From assembly GCA_026419775.2 (NCBI GenBank), contig JAOPGA020001148.1, positions 1 to 46,798 on the forward strand: DNA of 46,798 bases. The letters run 5' to 3'. This stretch comes from Acrasis kona (taxonomy: Eukaryota > Heterolobosea > Eutetramitea > Acrasida > Acrasidae). The position numbers were made by a program, and so were the translations under genes. Of the stretch, positions 17,674-29,200 are shown piece after piece. Positions within the stretch are counted from its first letter, which is position 1. Every line of letters starts with the position of its first letter. Under the pieces are notes generated by a model. It saw only the letters and a program-made list of their open reading frames with translations. It had not been told where the DNA came from and searched no databases.

Positions 17674-19605
17674 ATGTCCAACATAAAGGCACCCAAGCTT
17701 AAAAATGTGGTCAAGGATATGGTTGCGGCTAATAAAAGCATCGAAGATGATGACGTAGATGTGATAGGGGATGCAGTGCAAGAGTTCTCGTGAGTTACAT
17801 AGTTTAATTTGTTGTAATTCTGCGAAGTGTGGATGCCAAGTTAAAAAAGCTTCAACAGTATACAATTTGGTTCGAGGAAGTAAAATCGGAAAACAACCAA
17901 ATTCGTGCCGAAATCAAAAAAAAGGATGAAGCTCACGTACATTCATAATCAAATCATACACGATTCTAATAACATTAGAACAAAATAACAAACAGCCTCC
18001 AAACAGATTTAGAGTTGAAACAAAAAGCGATAATAATGTATCAAAAACAGCTGCTTGAAGAGAAAGATCGTTTGAACGAGTTACAGAAGCACAAAAGTGC
18101 CGAACAAGATGTTATCAAACACAGTACATCATTTTGCTTCTAATTTACTAAACTCTTTACGAAAGCTTATGAATCAAAAATACAAACTCTAATCGAAACA
18201 AATTCAAGACTATCGAGGCAGTCTTCGGAACTCGAAAAGGCACGGGTATGTTTTATAATTTTTTACTTTTTGTTGACCAATCCCAGAAAACCAAACAATC
18301 GCTTCAAGAAACGTTATTGGCCAAAGATGCCGAAATGAAACAAGTTAGGGAAGGATTTACAGATGAATTGAACAAAGTAAAAGCACAGTTTTTGAATGAA
18401 AAGGCTCGTCAGTTAAAAGAAGAGGAGGGTTTAAAACAGAGACTTGAAGATGAAATTCACGAACGTGCCATGCAGTTGTTGCCTAGAAAGAGCAAGGACA
18501 TCCACCAACAGAACAAAGACATCGAAACTCAAGTAAGTCAATTTTTTTAAAAAAGTTTATGTATTCCCATCAAGCTCACCAATTTCCAAAAAGATGTAAA
18601 CACAATCAGTTCTCTAAAAGACAAATTAGTCGAAGAGAATAAGAGATTGAAGAAAGAACACTTGTTAACTAGTGCCAACATAAAGGAATACGCATCGGAA
18701 AATGTTACATTATCCAAAGATGTAAGTTTAATAAAGCACCCGTGACTTACAATGTTAGATTAGAGAAATGAAGAGTAAAATTAAAGAACTCAAGGAAACA
18801 ATAGCAAATGTCAAAGTAATACAAGTAGAAGAAATAGAACAAGCTGAAAAAAAGTTCATCGAGGAGGAAGCGGGATATAACAAACAAATTACCGAACTTC
18901 AAAACCTCATTCACGTGCGAACGCGCGAACTACTTCATTTGAAAAAGATTGCTGAGAACATATTAGAACAAAGAACGGAGCTCGAAATGTACTTCACTGA
19001 GGCATTAGGTCAAGTTAAAGCAGAAAAAGCAGAGAGGTCGAGGAGGGAAGAGCTAAACAATATAGGAGAGGTAAGTTTTAATTTGTTCTACTTGTCTATA
19101 ATGTTAGCTACCATCCATAACTAATCGAAATTCTACATCGGGGAAAACATTCGCTATGGATGAAACAGCATCTCAATTTGGACACAGTACAGCCAGGGCG
19201 CCAAAACAATTACACTCGTCTCCTCAACTAAGTTGGCCAGAAAAGGAAAGAGTTCTTACAATTTTATTCAACAAAATCAATGGTTACAAAACACCAGTTC
19301 AAGAAAGTTCTTTGCATCAGCCTATGGTCACAGTTCATAATCCTTACCTACCGCCTGTAATTGGCGACACTATCAAGAATAGACAAACACAAGATCGATA
19401 TAAGAGCATGATGATGAGCTCAAAGTTTATTAACGCTAATCTCAATAAGGACAAGCCCAATGCTAATAATGAGCAAATTGAAGATACAATAGAGAAGCAT
19501 AATCCATCAAGCACTACTTTTGTCACAGATACCCAGTTCGATAATATAGATGACAACTATGAAGAGGATTACGATTATGAATATGATGGACAGGAATCTC
19601 CATAA
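17674..19605 (+). CDS. Coiled-coil ciliary protein, BBOF1 (CCDC176)-like
   Basis: There are eight exons: 17674-17789, 17828-17936, 17979-18123, 18166-18245, 18287-18532, 18575-18721, 18759-19070 and 19108-19605, giving 550 residues. All seven introns are 37-42 bp. Residues about 35-385 form one long charged coiled coil with EEVKSENNQIRAEI, QKQLLEEKDRLNELQKH and similar heptads. The C-terminal region opens with LSWPEKERVLTILFNKING, which resembles the conserved W-EKERVLR-LFAK-NG block of basal body-orientation factor 1 (DUF4515 family). An acidic Tyr-rich tail (EEDYDYEYDGQ) follows. BBOF1 acts at basal bodies and axonemes in motile ciliated cells. The assignment rests on the C-terminal block and overall layout, so another ciliary coiled-coil protein is possible. 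This is the most intron-rich gene in the window. Confidence 0.6.
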
Positions 19606-19738
19606 CTCCTGTACAGTATTTAAGGAGGGATGGTTGTAAATTCATAATTGTTTTGTAATTGAGTGTAGAGAAATAATGTAGACAAGGAGAAATAACATAA
19701 GAGGTGATGTAAAATCAATTTATTATACTATATCTATT

Positions 19739-21038
19739 TTATTGTCTACCGGCTAAGGTGCGACTTCTTCTGACGCAAGCACATCTGTCTCCTCCGGGTG
19801 CAGATGAAAGTCCGGCATTGAACCAATGAACATATCCAGGTGGACATGTCCAGCAACCTCTGTTGTTGTCTGGAACACAAGCACATCTATCGCCACCAGG
19901 TGCAGAGGAAAGTCCAGCATCATACCAGTGGATTTGACCAGCAGGGCATGTCCAGCAATTTGGTGCTCTGGTAGTTGTTGGTGCACTAGTAGTTGTCGCT
20001 CCTGGTGCTCTAGTTGTTGTTGATGCTACAGTTGTAGTTGTAACAGAACCAACATTAACCAATGTCAAATAGAAGGAGCTTGGAACTACTTCACGACCAT
20101 TCAATTCAACACCACAGTTGTTGTTGTTATCAAAGAATGGAGACACATTTGGACTGACTTGTCTGTTACAAAAGTTTGGATTAGAAGCATCATTGACTGT
20201 GCTTGTAGAAAGAACGAATGTGACTACATTTTTTCTTGCACTACGGGCGGCATAGATTGCGGCGGTAACGTCGATCTGTCTTGACAATCTGCAACCACTT
20301 CCATCTTGTAAGAAGGTGCTGTTTCCAATGATATTTGATTGAAGGTTGTTGGTGCAGCTGGATGATGATTCAACAAGGTCGTAGCTTGGGTTGGCCGATG
20401 CTACAAAAGATACAATTCTGTTGGCGTTAGCGCATCTTGTTGATCTGATATCCAAAATTGCATAAGATCTGCCTGGTGTCAATGATCCGACGTCTGATAG
20501 AGAGAAACTGAAAATAATGGATGGTCTTCCTTGCCCGACTTGGTTGTATGTTCTGCTGTGACTGCATGACGTACCTCCTGGTGAGCTGAAGAAGCTTACA
20601 TCCCTGTTGTTTTTCACAACGATGGAATTTGGTGGGTTTGTAATAGTTGGTGTGTTTGTTGTGGGTGCAGATGTTGGTGCTCTAGTGGTTGTTGTTCCTG
20701 GTGTTCTAGTGGTTGTTGGTGCACTACTTTGAACGCAAGCACATCTGTCTCCTCCGGGTGCAGATGAAAGTCCGGCATTGAACCAATGAACATATCCAGG
20801 TGGACATGTCCAGCAACCTCTGTTGTTGTCTGGAACACAAGCGCATCTATCGCCACCAGGTGCAGAGGAAAGTCCGGCATCGTACCACTTGTCAGGATTA
20901 GATCGAATACAATAAAAGCAATTGGCTTACGTGGATTTGACCAGATGGGCACGTCCAACAAGGAGTGTTTGCAGATGCTGCGAAAGCTGAGGCTACAAAA
21001 GCCATGAGTGATATTGTGATGATCAGTTTTTTGTTCAT
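19739..21038 (-). CDS. Secreted protein with paired Cys/Trp cassettes at both ends
   Basis: There are two exons, 21038-20931 and 20887-19739, with a 43-bp intron. The protein has 418 residues. A signal peptide (MNKKLIITISLMAFVASAFA) is followed by two tandem cassettes of form CWTCP-G-(I/V)HW--AGLSSAPGGDRCACV. Then come a Thr/Pro linker, a ~190-residue central domain (about 130-320) with six or more Cys, a second Thr/Ala linker, and a second cassette pair. It ends in RRSRTLAGRQ. I do not recognise the central domain. A wall, cyst-coat or carbohydrate-binding secreted protein is plausible because linkers like these are usually O-glycosylated. The cassette DNA is almost identical at the two ends, and the intron interrupts only the N-terminal one. 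Confidence 0.72.
19773..19927. repeat. 155-bp direct repeat, copy 1
   Basis: It matches 20733-20887 at 152 of 155 positions, with differences at 19883, 19916 and 19922. It encodes the C-terminal cassette pair of the secreted protein. Confidence 0.9.
20733..20887. repeat. 155-bp direct repeat, copy 2
   Basis: This is the partner of 19773-19927, exactly 960 bp away. It encodes the N-terminal cassette pair and ends precisely at the 3' splice site of the gene's only intron (20888-20930). Confidence 0.9.
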
Positions 21039-21422
21039 TTTGATTGTTGTATTTTTTTGCTTCACATATCCTGCTTTTATACTTTGCCGTACTATTTTTA
21101 TCAGTTATTATTATCTCGAACTTGCTCTTTATGTTGTGGAACGTAATGAAAAATAGACAATTTCCTATAGGCAATGTCAAATGTCCAATTATATATTTAG
21201 AGTATCAAAATAGTTACAACAAGGATCAAAATCTTTGACTTTGTCAAAATAGCCCGCGGGACTTGTAATATTTTCAACAAATGGTGCTCCCTTACTTTAT
21301 AACTTAATTTTGACGAAACTTCAGTGTTGATATCATTCATAAGGATAACTATATACTCGTGTTAGGAATCAAACCAAGAGGAATGTGATCACCAAGAGTA
21401 CTAAGCCAGAGGTATTGAACTA
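21039..21422. other. Intergenic region with a weak Pol III-like box arrangement
   Basis: This is the upstream region of the secreted-cassette gene. On the minus strand near 21366-21409 it holds TGGCTTAGTAC (A-box-like) and, 33 bp on, GGTTTGATTCC (B-box-like). The spacing is too short for a tRNA and no cloverleaf can be drawn, so I do not call an RNA gene. Confidence 0.25.
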
Positions 21423-21638
21423 TTATAAGTTTATCAGGAGAGCAGCTAAATCATCAACAGATGGACGATGACTTATTATAAATAACAATTTTAATTTTAC
21501 TTTTTTGTATCTCCGAATGTGTCCCGTGTCGATGCGGGAGCTTAGCATAATTAATGACAGTGCTTTTGTACCTTTTTGTTGTTTAATCTTACAAACATCT
21601 GGATGATTTTTAACTCGGGACACTAATTTGTTAATCAT
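21423..21638 (-). CDS. Doubtful small gene or 3' exon
   Basis: A 71-residue minus-strand ORF begins MINKLVSRVKNHPDVCKIKQ. The frame stays open upstream to a TTATAG that could be a 3' splice site (about 21667), and a coding-like upstream stretch reading ELEEVILQ ends at a possible GTATCT donor (near 21728). This suggests the last two exons of a small gene, but no start codon was found before the PIN4 stop at 21805. The tail RPSVDDLAALL faintly resembles an RPEL-type actin-binding motif. This is a low-confidence call. Confidence 0.25.
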   Translation of the reverse strand: MINKLVSRVKNHPDVCKIKQQKGTKALSLIMLSSRIDTGHIRRYKKVKLKLLFIISHRPSVDDLAALLINL

Positions 21639-21804
21639 CTCATCTTCCCTAGTCGTTCTTCTGATCTATAATTTGTTTATGTTTTTATACTCTGTAGGAA
21701 AGTTATGTGCCCGTCAGAGCAGATACCTGTAAGATAACTTCTTCAAGCTCTTAAGGGAATAAGATCATTCATTCACAATTGTTTAATTTAAATTTTACAG
21801 TTTA

Positions 21805-22308
21805 TTAGTTTCTGCGACCAGTTACTAAAACAATGTGATATCCATGTCTATTGGTTTTAATAAAAATTAGTTAATTGTAGTAACATACTGTGTTTTGAAT
21901 GGAGTTGAACAGTTTCCTGGCTCTGTTCCAAAAGCAATGTCTTGGAATGCACCCACCATCTTTCCTCTTGGGAACCATCCAAGATCTCCTCCTTTCTTTC
22001 CACTACTACATTCAGAGTACTCCATGGCCAATTTTCCAAACTCTGATTCTGGCACCTTGCTGTCATTGCTTAGCCATCCCTGAAAGACCGTTAATCGGCT
22101 TAAGATGATTTTGTACCTCGTTGAGTTTATTTTGGACTTCAAGGATCTTGGATTGTTTTTCACATAGAATGTGTCTTGCCTTCACTTCTTTGCATGTTCC
22201 GAGTCCACCCTTTCCACCTTTTGATCCTTTCTCCTCTTTGTCTCCTCCTTTTCCTTTGTCTCCCTTTGCAGCAGGCTTTTTGGTTGTCGTCTTCGAATCC
22301 TTTCCCAT
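21805..22308 (-). CDS. PIN4: Parvulin-type peptidyl-prolyl isomerase PIN4 (Par14)
   Basis: There are three exons, 22308-22117, 22079-21889 and 21847-21805, giving 141 residues. Introns are 37 and 41 bp. A Lys/Gly-rich disordered head (MGKDSKTTTKKPAAKGDKGK...) precedes the parvulin domain: VKARHILCEKQSKILEV, then GWLSNDSKVPESEFGKLAM, KKGGDLGWFPRGKMVGAFQD, and, created by the last splice, QHGYHIVLVTGR. These match the RHILCEK, GGDLGW..RG.MVG.FQ and K..GYHI blocks of human PIN4 (131 residues). PIN4 isomerises prolyl bonds during ribosome biogenesis and chromatin-related processes. The start at 22308 is preferred to an upstream in-frame codon because the basic head begins there, as in the family. 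Confidence 0.92.
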
Positions 22309-22481
22309 TGTAATGTTAGTCAATAGAAACTTATGACAGAAGCAGATATCAGAGCATGCAAACAAGGTTTTAATAAAGTAATATTAGGAAGATATTGATT
22401 GGATGTAAAAGAATAGGATGTAGTGTACATAAAAGAAAAGAATTTAATTGAAATAATTGTTTGTCAGAAGATTAATAACAG

Positions 22482-22946
22482 TTACTTTTCCTAAACAAAG
22501 ATTAATACTCCATATTGTCACATATCCTTACTTTAACAACAATAACTGTTTCTCCAGTTCCTGATACTGATGGAATGTCTGATAATGACATTGGGTTAGG
22601 GACCGACTTGTCATTAATATACATATCTTGGTTGTCGAAGGGAATACCGTGTTCCCTCTCAACCAATACCTTTAACCATTCAATTGGACGACCAAGGTTG
22701 ACCTGCTTGTGTTATTGCGTGATATATATAGCGGAGTATTACTTGATGTTTCTTCGCCTCTCCATTAGGTAGTTTGAACACTACTGTGATTTCATCACCT
22801 AAAAGTTTCTCCTCCTGTGCATCTTTCTGTTTTTTACCCTCAGATCCTAGACCTGAAATGGATGAAAGTGAGGCGATTCCTTTTGGCTTGGGCTTCTCCT
22901 GCTCAACTTGATCGTAGTCATCATAGTCACTGTCGCTATCGCTCAT
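22482..22946 (-). CDS. Ubiquitin-like-fold small protein
   Basis: The preferred model has three exons: 22946-22743, 22705-22532 and 22490-22482 (128 residues). Introns are 37 bp (its 3' site could shift by 3) and 41 bp. An acidic disordered head (MSDSDSDYDDYDQVEQE) and Ser-rich linker lead to a C-terminal domain. It reads ITVVFKLPNGEAKKHQ, then GRPIEWLKVLVEREHGIPFD, then DMYINDKSVPNPMSLSDI and ETVIVVK. That strand-helix-strand order is typical of a beta-grasp (ubiquitin-like) fold; there is no C-terminal GG. If the last intron is retained, translation would end at 22502 after a further RICDNMEY. I do not recognise the specific family. The gene reads in the same direction as PIN4, about 170 bp upstream of it. 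Confidence 0.6.
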
Positions 22947-23060
22947 CTTTTCTTTATAATTGAAAGGTTGACCAGTCAACTATACAATCATACAAAGAGA
23001 ATAATTTGACGAAGGGTCCTGTTGGATTTAAAAAGAAAGTACTTGAACAACGATATTTAT

Positions 23061-24392
23061 TTACAAACCATCAAATTTATCATGATTCATTTGTACAGAG
23101 CAGGTTGGACCCAAAGCCACTGACTCAACCTCACCATTTGCTAGATGCCCCAAAGAACCATCAAAATTAAAATCAACTCCAATTTTCAACCTTCGACCCG
23201 TTCTGATGGCCGGAATACCCTGAGATATCAAGTTGCCTAACCAAAACTTCTCACTTTCGACAGGATTATTTTCTGGAGTGATGACCTTACGAACAATTTT
23301 GCGTGTGGTCAAGTCGTTGTACACAATAAATCTTTTATTATTAAAAACTTGGACGAACAAATACTGATCTGCAAAAGAGATTCTATCGGACTCAAAAAAC
23401 AATACCTCCCCATGGACCAAACTTTCTATACACCCTTTCATTAAAACAGGAGTTTCGGATTGTGGAATCAATCTTGTGAAATTAGTCCAATCATAGACCA
23501 ACATTCCTTCATGTAAAACATTGACTCTATCTGACGAGTAGATTCTTGCTAATGTTACGGCGCTGTATTCCAAATTAACTTGTGCCTGATCTCTCACTAT
23601 GGAAAGTAATTCATGTGCAAATTTTGGTTGTGCATGCTTTTTGACTACGTCTTCAATGTCTTCTTGTAAATCTTTGTTAACGACTGAAATACTCAATAGT
23701 TTGAGGTGTTGTGTATAGAGAGGAATTGGTTCGGTAATTATCAATCTGGACCTGTATCCGATCTCTTGTGAATACGGATGCATGCAGCATCGTTCACTTT
23801 TATATGATGTGCGTAGGTTCTCGACGCTAGAATCAAAAGATAGTGTAATTGACTCATTGTTGATTTTCTCTGGGTATGTTGAGGCTATGATTCCCTCGTC
23901 ACTTGAATCAACTATCATTGTTGATAAAATTTTAGTCAAGTCGTTGATGGATTTAATAACAATGTAGTACTTCGGAACAGAGACTTGCTCTTCAAGGTGG
24001 CTTTTTGTTTCTTTGCTCATATATCTGGATTGGAGGAGATTGATGTAGTGAAACCTCAGATGCTGAAAGGGTTTCCACTTCTGCACTTCTACAGATTTAG
24101 CCTTATCTATGAGGTAATTACAGAGGAGTAAAACTTTTGAGACTACTTCTTTAAGTAGAGTATTATTGCCCTGAATATCATTGATCGATAACCCTCCGCT
24201 CAATGTAAAATCTGTACTTTCGTGGTGTTGATATGCTGTGTAGTTAAACCCAATTATCGAGTGTAAATCATCTTTCTCCCATAGTGGATCGATGTTCGTG
24301 TCTGATTTAATGGATCTTTGATTGGATTTGTGAAGAGAAGGCGAGCCAAACGTAACAAGTACGAGTATAATTGCTAATAGTAGTCTCAACAT
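23061..24392 (-). CDS. Secreted or lumenal orphan protein, 443 residues
   Basis: This is a single-exon gene. The signal peptide core is MLRLLLAIILVLVTFGSPS (cut probably near residue 17-19). The mature chain has no further membrane segment and four or more N-glycosylation sequons (NYT, NNT, NES, NFT). Cysteines are sparse, with a CC pair in ERCCMHPY. The C-terminus contains IGVDFNFDGSLGHLANGEVE. The Asp/Asn-rich IGVDFNFDGSLG could form a calcium loop. I recognise no family. Its start codon is 75 bp from that of the divergent DUF3147-like gene, so the two may be co-regulated. Confidence 0.65.
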   Translation of the reverse strand: MLRLLLAIILVLVTFGSPSLHKSNQRSIKSDTNIDPLWEKDDLHSIIGFNYTAYQHHESTDFTLSGGLSINDIQGNNTLLKEVVSKVLLLCNYLIDKAKSVEVQKWKPFQHLRFHYINLLQSRYMSKETKSHLEEQVSVPKYYIVIKSINDLTKILSTMIVDSSDEGIIASTYPEKINNESITLSFDSSVENLRTSYKSERCCMHPYSQEIGYRSRLIITEPIPLYTQHLKLLSISVVNKDLQEDIEDVVKKHAQPKFAHELLSIVRDQAQVNLEYSAVTLARIYSSDRVNVLHEGMLVYDWTNFTRLIPQSETPVLMKGCIESLVHGEVLFFESDRISFADQYLFVQVFNNKRFIVYNDLTTRKIVRKVITPENNPVESEKFWLGNLISQGIPAIRTGRRLKIGVDFNFDGSLGHLANGEVESVALGPTCSVQMNHDKFDGL

Positions 24393-24467
24393 TGTCTAAT
24401 GTTTATAGTTTCGCCGAAGTCAGTTGCATCAATTATTTATACTCATTTTTTGTAAAGTTCATCATTC
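24393..24467. promoter_or_regulatory. 75-bp divergent intergenic region
   Basis: This is the shared upstream sequence of the secreted orphan (-) and the DUF3147-like gene (+). TATTTATACTC near 24434 could serve as a TATA-like element. Nothing else stands out. Confidence 0.35.
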
Positions 24468-25614
24468 ATGACCGATGCGTCCGATATATTTGGGTCTGTG
24501 TGGTTTAACGCGGCTTTGGCTGCTTTTCTTGCTGGCGCGGTAACGATATTAGTGTAAAGCTTACTTCTTATTTGCAACTAATATTGTAGTACACTTTCGA
24601 TAGAAAAGCTTGGATCCATTGGACCAGTGATCGCTTCTACCCCTACAACAATTATTTTCTCGTGTATTGGATATGCGATTGAAATCAACAAAAAGAAGGA
24701 TACTTTAACTAATGTCGAAATTCAAAACAAATTAACAAGTTCTTTATTTGTAGTACCGATTGGCATGACTTTAAATGCTTTCGTTCTATTAGCATATAAA
24801 TTTGGTAAGTCGTCTTTCAACCTCGACGCTAATCTGACTGAAATCAGCACCATCAAAATTGCCGAGTGCTTGGGGCATTAAAGTAAAGTTACCTCTTGTT
24901 ACAATAGTTAGCGTTCTATGCTGGTTAGGACTTGCTGCAGCTGTCATCTCTTTTGTAAGATTTGTATTAACCGATCCCATCAAATTCCCACATCATGAAG
25001 GTCTAATTGTAATGGGGTCATTGTGTGTTGCTATCATGTATACTTTGGGTATCATTTTTTGTTGGATACCTCCACCACCTTCTAATAAAAGAAAGCCAGT
25101 AAAATGGTATGTACTTTTGATGAGAGGTTTCTTATCGGCTGCTTGTATTGGTGTGTCAATTTTGATTAGTAAAACAGATCCTCTTGTTGCTGGCGTTGCC
25201 GGTGTATTTCCGGCAATCTTCTTGACAACAATGGTGTCTTTATGGGTGTCACAAGGAGAAGAGATCTTGTCGAGATCTGCCGCTTCTATGATCTTAGGTA
25301 GTACATCCGTGTGTATTTTTGCTATCGTTGCCAATTTTACTCTTTATAACATCAATATACCAGTGTCAATTCTGATTTCATATGTATCCTCGATTCTTAC
25401 GAGTTCTATTCCTGCACACTTCTTTATTCAGTGGAGATTGAAAAAATGTTACCCTGATTTTAATAAGAGTACATCTGGAGATCTTCAAGTTGTTGTTGAA
25501 GATGGTCAAACAATGTCTCAGGATGTTCATATGGAAGATATTTTAGAGCATAAGGAAGACAACAAGGAGGATGGTGAACCACATTTGATACCCTCTGAAT
25601 ATCGAAGTACATAA
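24468..25614 (+). CDS. Multi-pass membrane protein, DUF3147-like
   Basis: There are three exons, 24468-24553, 24590-24804 and 24848-25614, giving 355 residues. Introns are 36 and 43 bp, with ACTAAT/GCTAAT branch-like sites. There are two halves of about four hydrophobic helices each. The first carries GSIGPVIASTPTTIIFSCIG. The second carries a matching VAGVAGVFPAIFLTTMVSLW. The paired G-x-x-(A/S)-x-x-P-(T/A) elements suggest an internal duplication, as in DUF3147 membrane proteins of fungi and protists. The last ~60 residues are hydrophilic and acidic, probably cytosolic. Function is unknown; a transporter fold is likely from the inverted-duplicate layout. An unspliced reading at the second intron would stop at 24881. 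Confidence 0.55.
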
Positions 25615-25761
25615 AAAATAATAAAGTAGAAATTATCAATGAATAATGTCAGAAGAATATCCAGCGGATAAAGCCGCAGATCAGATTGCCTTACAATATC
25701 CGACTGGTTAAATATAGATGACACTTTAAAGATAGATTCACAATATTTATAAACCAACACA

Positions 25762-25935
25762 ATGTTCAGATCTGTATCAGAGGTACCTGACAGTGGCTTC
25801 GAGGATAGTTTAATGAAGAGAGCAAAAAAAACAGATGAAGCTTTGGCTTTAGTGAAGAATGACATTCAGCGGGATTGGGAAATGTGGTCTACAGAAAGAG
25901 CAGATATCCGTTTGTACAACAAAAAGTCATTATAA
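25762..25935 (+). CDS. Possible 57-residue protein
   Basis: The short ORF starts MFRSVSEVPDSGFEDSLMKR and continues as a charged helix (KTDEALALVKNDIQRDWEMW) with two Trp. A 21-residue ORF beginning MSEEYPADKAAD lies upstream (about 25648), and I could not join it in frame through any GT-AG intron. The composition is protein-like, and the ORF lies 148 bp after the stop of the DUF3147-like gene on the same strand. It could be a small independent gene or the visible exon of one. Confidence 0.35.
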   Translation: MFRSVSEVPDSGFEDSLMKRAKKTDEALALVKNDIQRDWEMWSTERADIRLYNKKSL

Positions 25936-26200
25936 TAAGTCTTGTAAATATTAAATATGAGTTTTCAAAAGAAGAACAAGAAAAACCTTTACACAAACTA
26001 CCTCAATCCAATCATTAGTTATTTTATTTTAACGAAGTTTTTTGTTTGTCATCTACACAGTACCTTGTTTTTGCTGTAACTTTGGGTTCTATCGATGATG
26101 TATTTGACCATTTGTTTGGACCCTTCTAGGGTTAAATTTTCCGCTAATCCACAGTTGATTGCTTACAATTTAGTGACTGTTACGGATTACAGAAACAACA

Positions 26201-29200
26201 ATGGATCCTAAACAGGATCTTACTATGTCTAAGGAGCAACGTTACAGTAGCAATGGTGATGAAAAGGCCGTAAACGAGAATGATACCACAATCGAAATGG
26301 AACCAAAGTTCCGTACTCCTTCTCCGAATCCTACCATGTTGATAAACGGAAGCCCAAAAGATAAATATTACACTGCGCTATCCAAATCTCCTAGAATTCC
26401 TTCGACCAACACATCACCATCCTCGCAAACTCTCTTATTTCAGTCTCCGCAAAGACATTTAGCAAGAGACAATGTAGTATTGGATTCATCGGTTGTTGTA
26501 CTAGAGCAAGAGTACAACGCTTTAAAAACTAACTTGGAGAAACTTGAGGATAGATTGAGGACTTCAAGATTCATGTCGCACGAGCTACCAGTACACCTAA
26601 ACACATCATTGTCACCGTTATCACCATTATCTCCAAAGTCTGGATCTGTTTCTCCTTTAAAAGACGATTTATACCAATCCATGAAAAAGGAAAACGAAGT
26701 ATTGAGGAAGAGCGAGAGGACTGGAAGACAGCTTTGTGCAGAGCTATCTAAAATCAATAGCCAACAAGAAGAGAGGATTAGACGTCTTGAACATCAGCAC
26801 AACGTAACCTTGAATAGTAGTATTGTAGACGAAGCAGCTCTTCGTAACACATCTACTACAGTTAGAGAGCTCTTAGAAAATAGAACGAAGCTAGAGACTA
26901 GAATCAGAGACTTGGAACGAGAAGTCAAGAGACTTACAAGTCAAACTGCCTATGATTCTAGTCATAACTCCGAAAGACTGTCGCTAGAAATAGCAACACT
27001 CCGCGAGCAATCAAAAGAGCTTAGCAGATTTAAACAAAGTCACGACAACCTGGAGGAAAAATGCAGAACCTTGAAGACCTTACATGTAGACGCACAATCG
27101 AACATTCTAGAGTTGACATCTGCTTTAAATTCTATGAAGTTGAGATATGACGAATCTATTTCAAGAACTAAAGAATTAGAATCTCACTTCAACAACACCG
27201 TATCTTCCTCAAAAGAACTTCATATCAAGGTTGACTTGTTACAATCACAAATCAAAGACCTTGAGGAGGGTAGAAGAGCACTAAGCTTAGAGAATAGACG
27301 ACTAATTGAACAAATCGAAAAAGAATCACATGATGGAACCATTCGTATTGAGGAGCATAAAAAGCACCACAAAGAAATTGAGGAGGGTTTGAAGAATAAT
27401 CTTAGTTTGGAAATTTCTAACAAAGAGAATATTGAAAGAAGGGTCAGAGAACTTCAAACAAAATTATTATCAATCGAGTCCGAAAATAAATTATTAAAAG
27501 AGGACAATGCAACTTTGAGAGAAGAACACAAGCAATCATCAATCTACCAACATGAAATTGCTGAAAAAAACCGTAACATTAATGTAGAAGCGGTGACCCT
27601 AAGGTACGAGTATGAGCAAACTAAAGAGCAATTAGAAAAGATAAATAGGGAACTCCACGATGCAAAATCTGCCCGTGTTAATCTAGAGGCAGAAGTTCAA
27701 CATTCAAGAGAAACATTTAACGCACTAAAGCAATCTCTTGATGGCTCTGAGGACAGAAACGTCATTCTCAATGATAAAATAAATGCCCTCCAAAAGCAAA
27801 TTGCTGATTTCAAATCAAGAGAGGATGTTCACGAACGTAATTCCATTCAAGCACAACATTTGAGCAAAAAAGTTTCTGCCCTCACAGAAGAAAAGGACAG
27901 AGCTGAAAGATCAAGTCATGAAATTGAAGAAAGGTTCAACAAACTAAGAGTCGAACTAAAAGTAGCGCACAGTCGCATTTTAGAGTACGAAGAAAAGAAT
28001 GGGTTGAATGAGTCAACCATGGAGGCCGAACTCGATGTTCTAAGGAGCGAAATTGAAAAATTAAAACACTCAAATGCATCATTAAAACAAAGCGCCGATA
28101 AGAGCAACGGAGAGGTAAAGTACCTCAAACAAGAAAATCAATCACTTTCCGATCGCATAGCCGACGTTAATGCAAAATTCCGCAACACTACCGAACAACA
28201 TCAACAACTTTTAGAGAGAGCTCTATTAGCGGATGCCAAGCAAGAACACATTGAAGAGTTACGTTCCAAGTTTGAAGGCATCATGAAGGAGAGAGAAGAA
28301 TTATTAAAAAGAAATAGAGAATTAGAATCACTAAACAGGTCCCTTCACGAAAAGACTGAATCTCTCAAAAATGACATTCAAACCGAAACATCAACCAATA
28401 GAGACTTACAGTCCCAGTTACGTTCCATCAAAGAGGAGTCAACCCAATTAAATAAAGAAGCCGAAGTCAACCAGACGCAAGCCCAAACCCTACACATTCA
28501 AAACGGAGTGTTGACGCAACAAAAAGAACAAATTGAAAATGAATTATTTTCCGAGAGGGATCGCAATGATCGTTTGATTAGTGAAATTGGAGAATACCGA
28601 TCCTTATACGAACGTTTAAAAACAGACGTTGAGGGATACAAGACACAAATCACAATGGAAAACATGAACAACAATACGAAAATACAAGAACTGAGACAAG
28701 AAATTGAAGTAGGTAGAGAGGAAAGAAATGCGCTTCGTTCAGAAAGAACCGAACAAGATAAAAAAATAATGCAAATCACAGAATACAAAAACGAAGCGGA
28801 ACGATTAAAAAAACAATTAGAAAAGGAATTAAAAGACTATAAAATGAAAATGGAAAACATGTCGCATGACCTCACTACCAGTCAAGAAGAAGTTTTGAAA
28901 CTTTCACATTCCGTATTACACATTAAACAATTAGAACAACGAAATGAGCACGCTCGCATGGAAAAGGAAAAATGTGAAGAATTAATCAATCAATTACAAA
29001 ATGAATTACATTTATCGAGTGTTTCCTTAGCAATGAGCCAACAAAAATACGAAGCCATCCTACAAGATAAAGAATCAGTCGATAAGAAAATTCAATACAA
29101 TGAACATTGGAGTCTCAAAAAAATCGAAAAATTACAATCAGACATTCGAACGTACCAAGTCGAATTGGAAAATGTAATTCGCGATAAGAACAGAATTGAA

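Noticed and set aside
24627-24881. Unspliced ORF ending SSFNLDANLTEISTIKIAECLGH-like
   Set aside because: It reads through a canonical 43-bp intron (24805-24847). Splicing continues the membrane protein in frame for 250 more residues.
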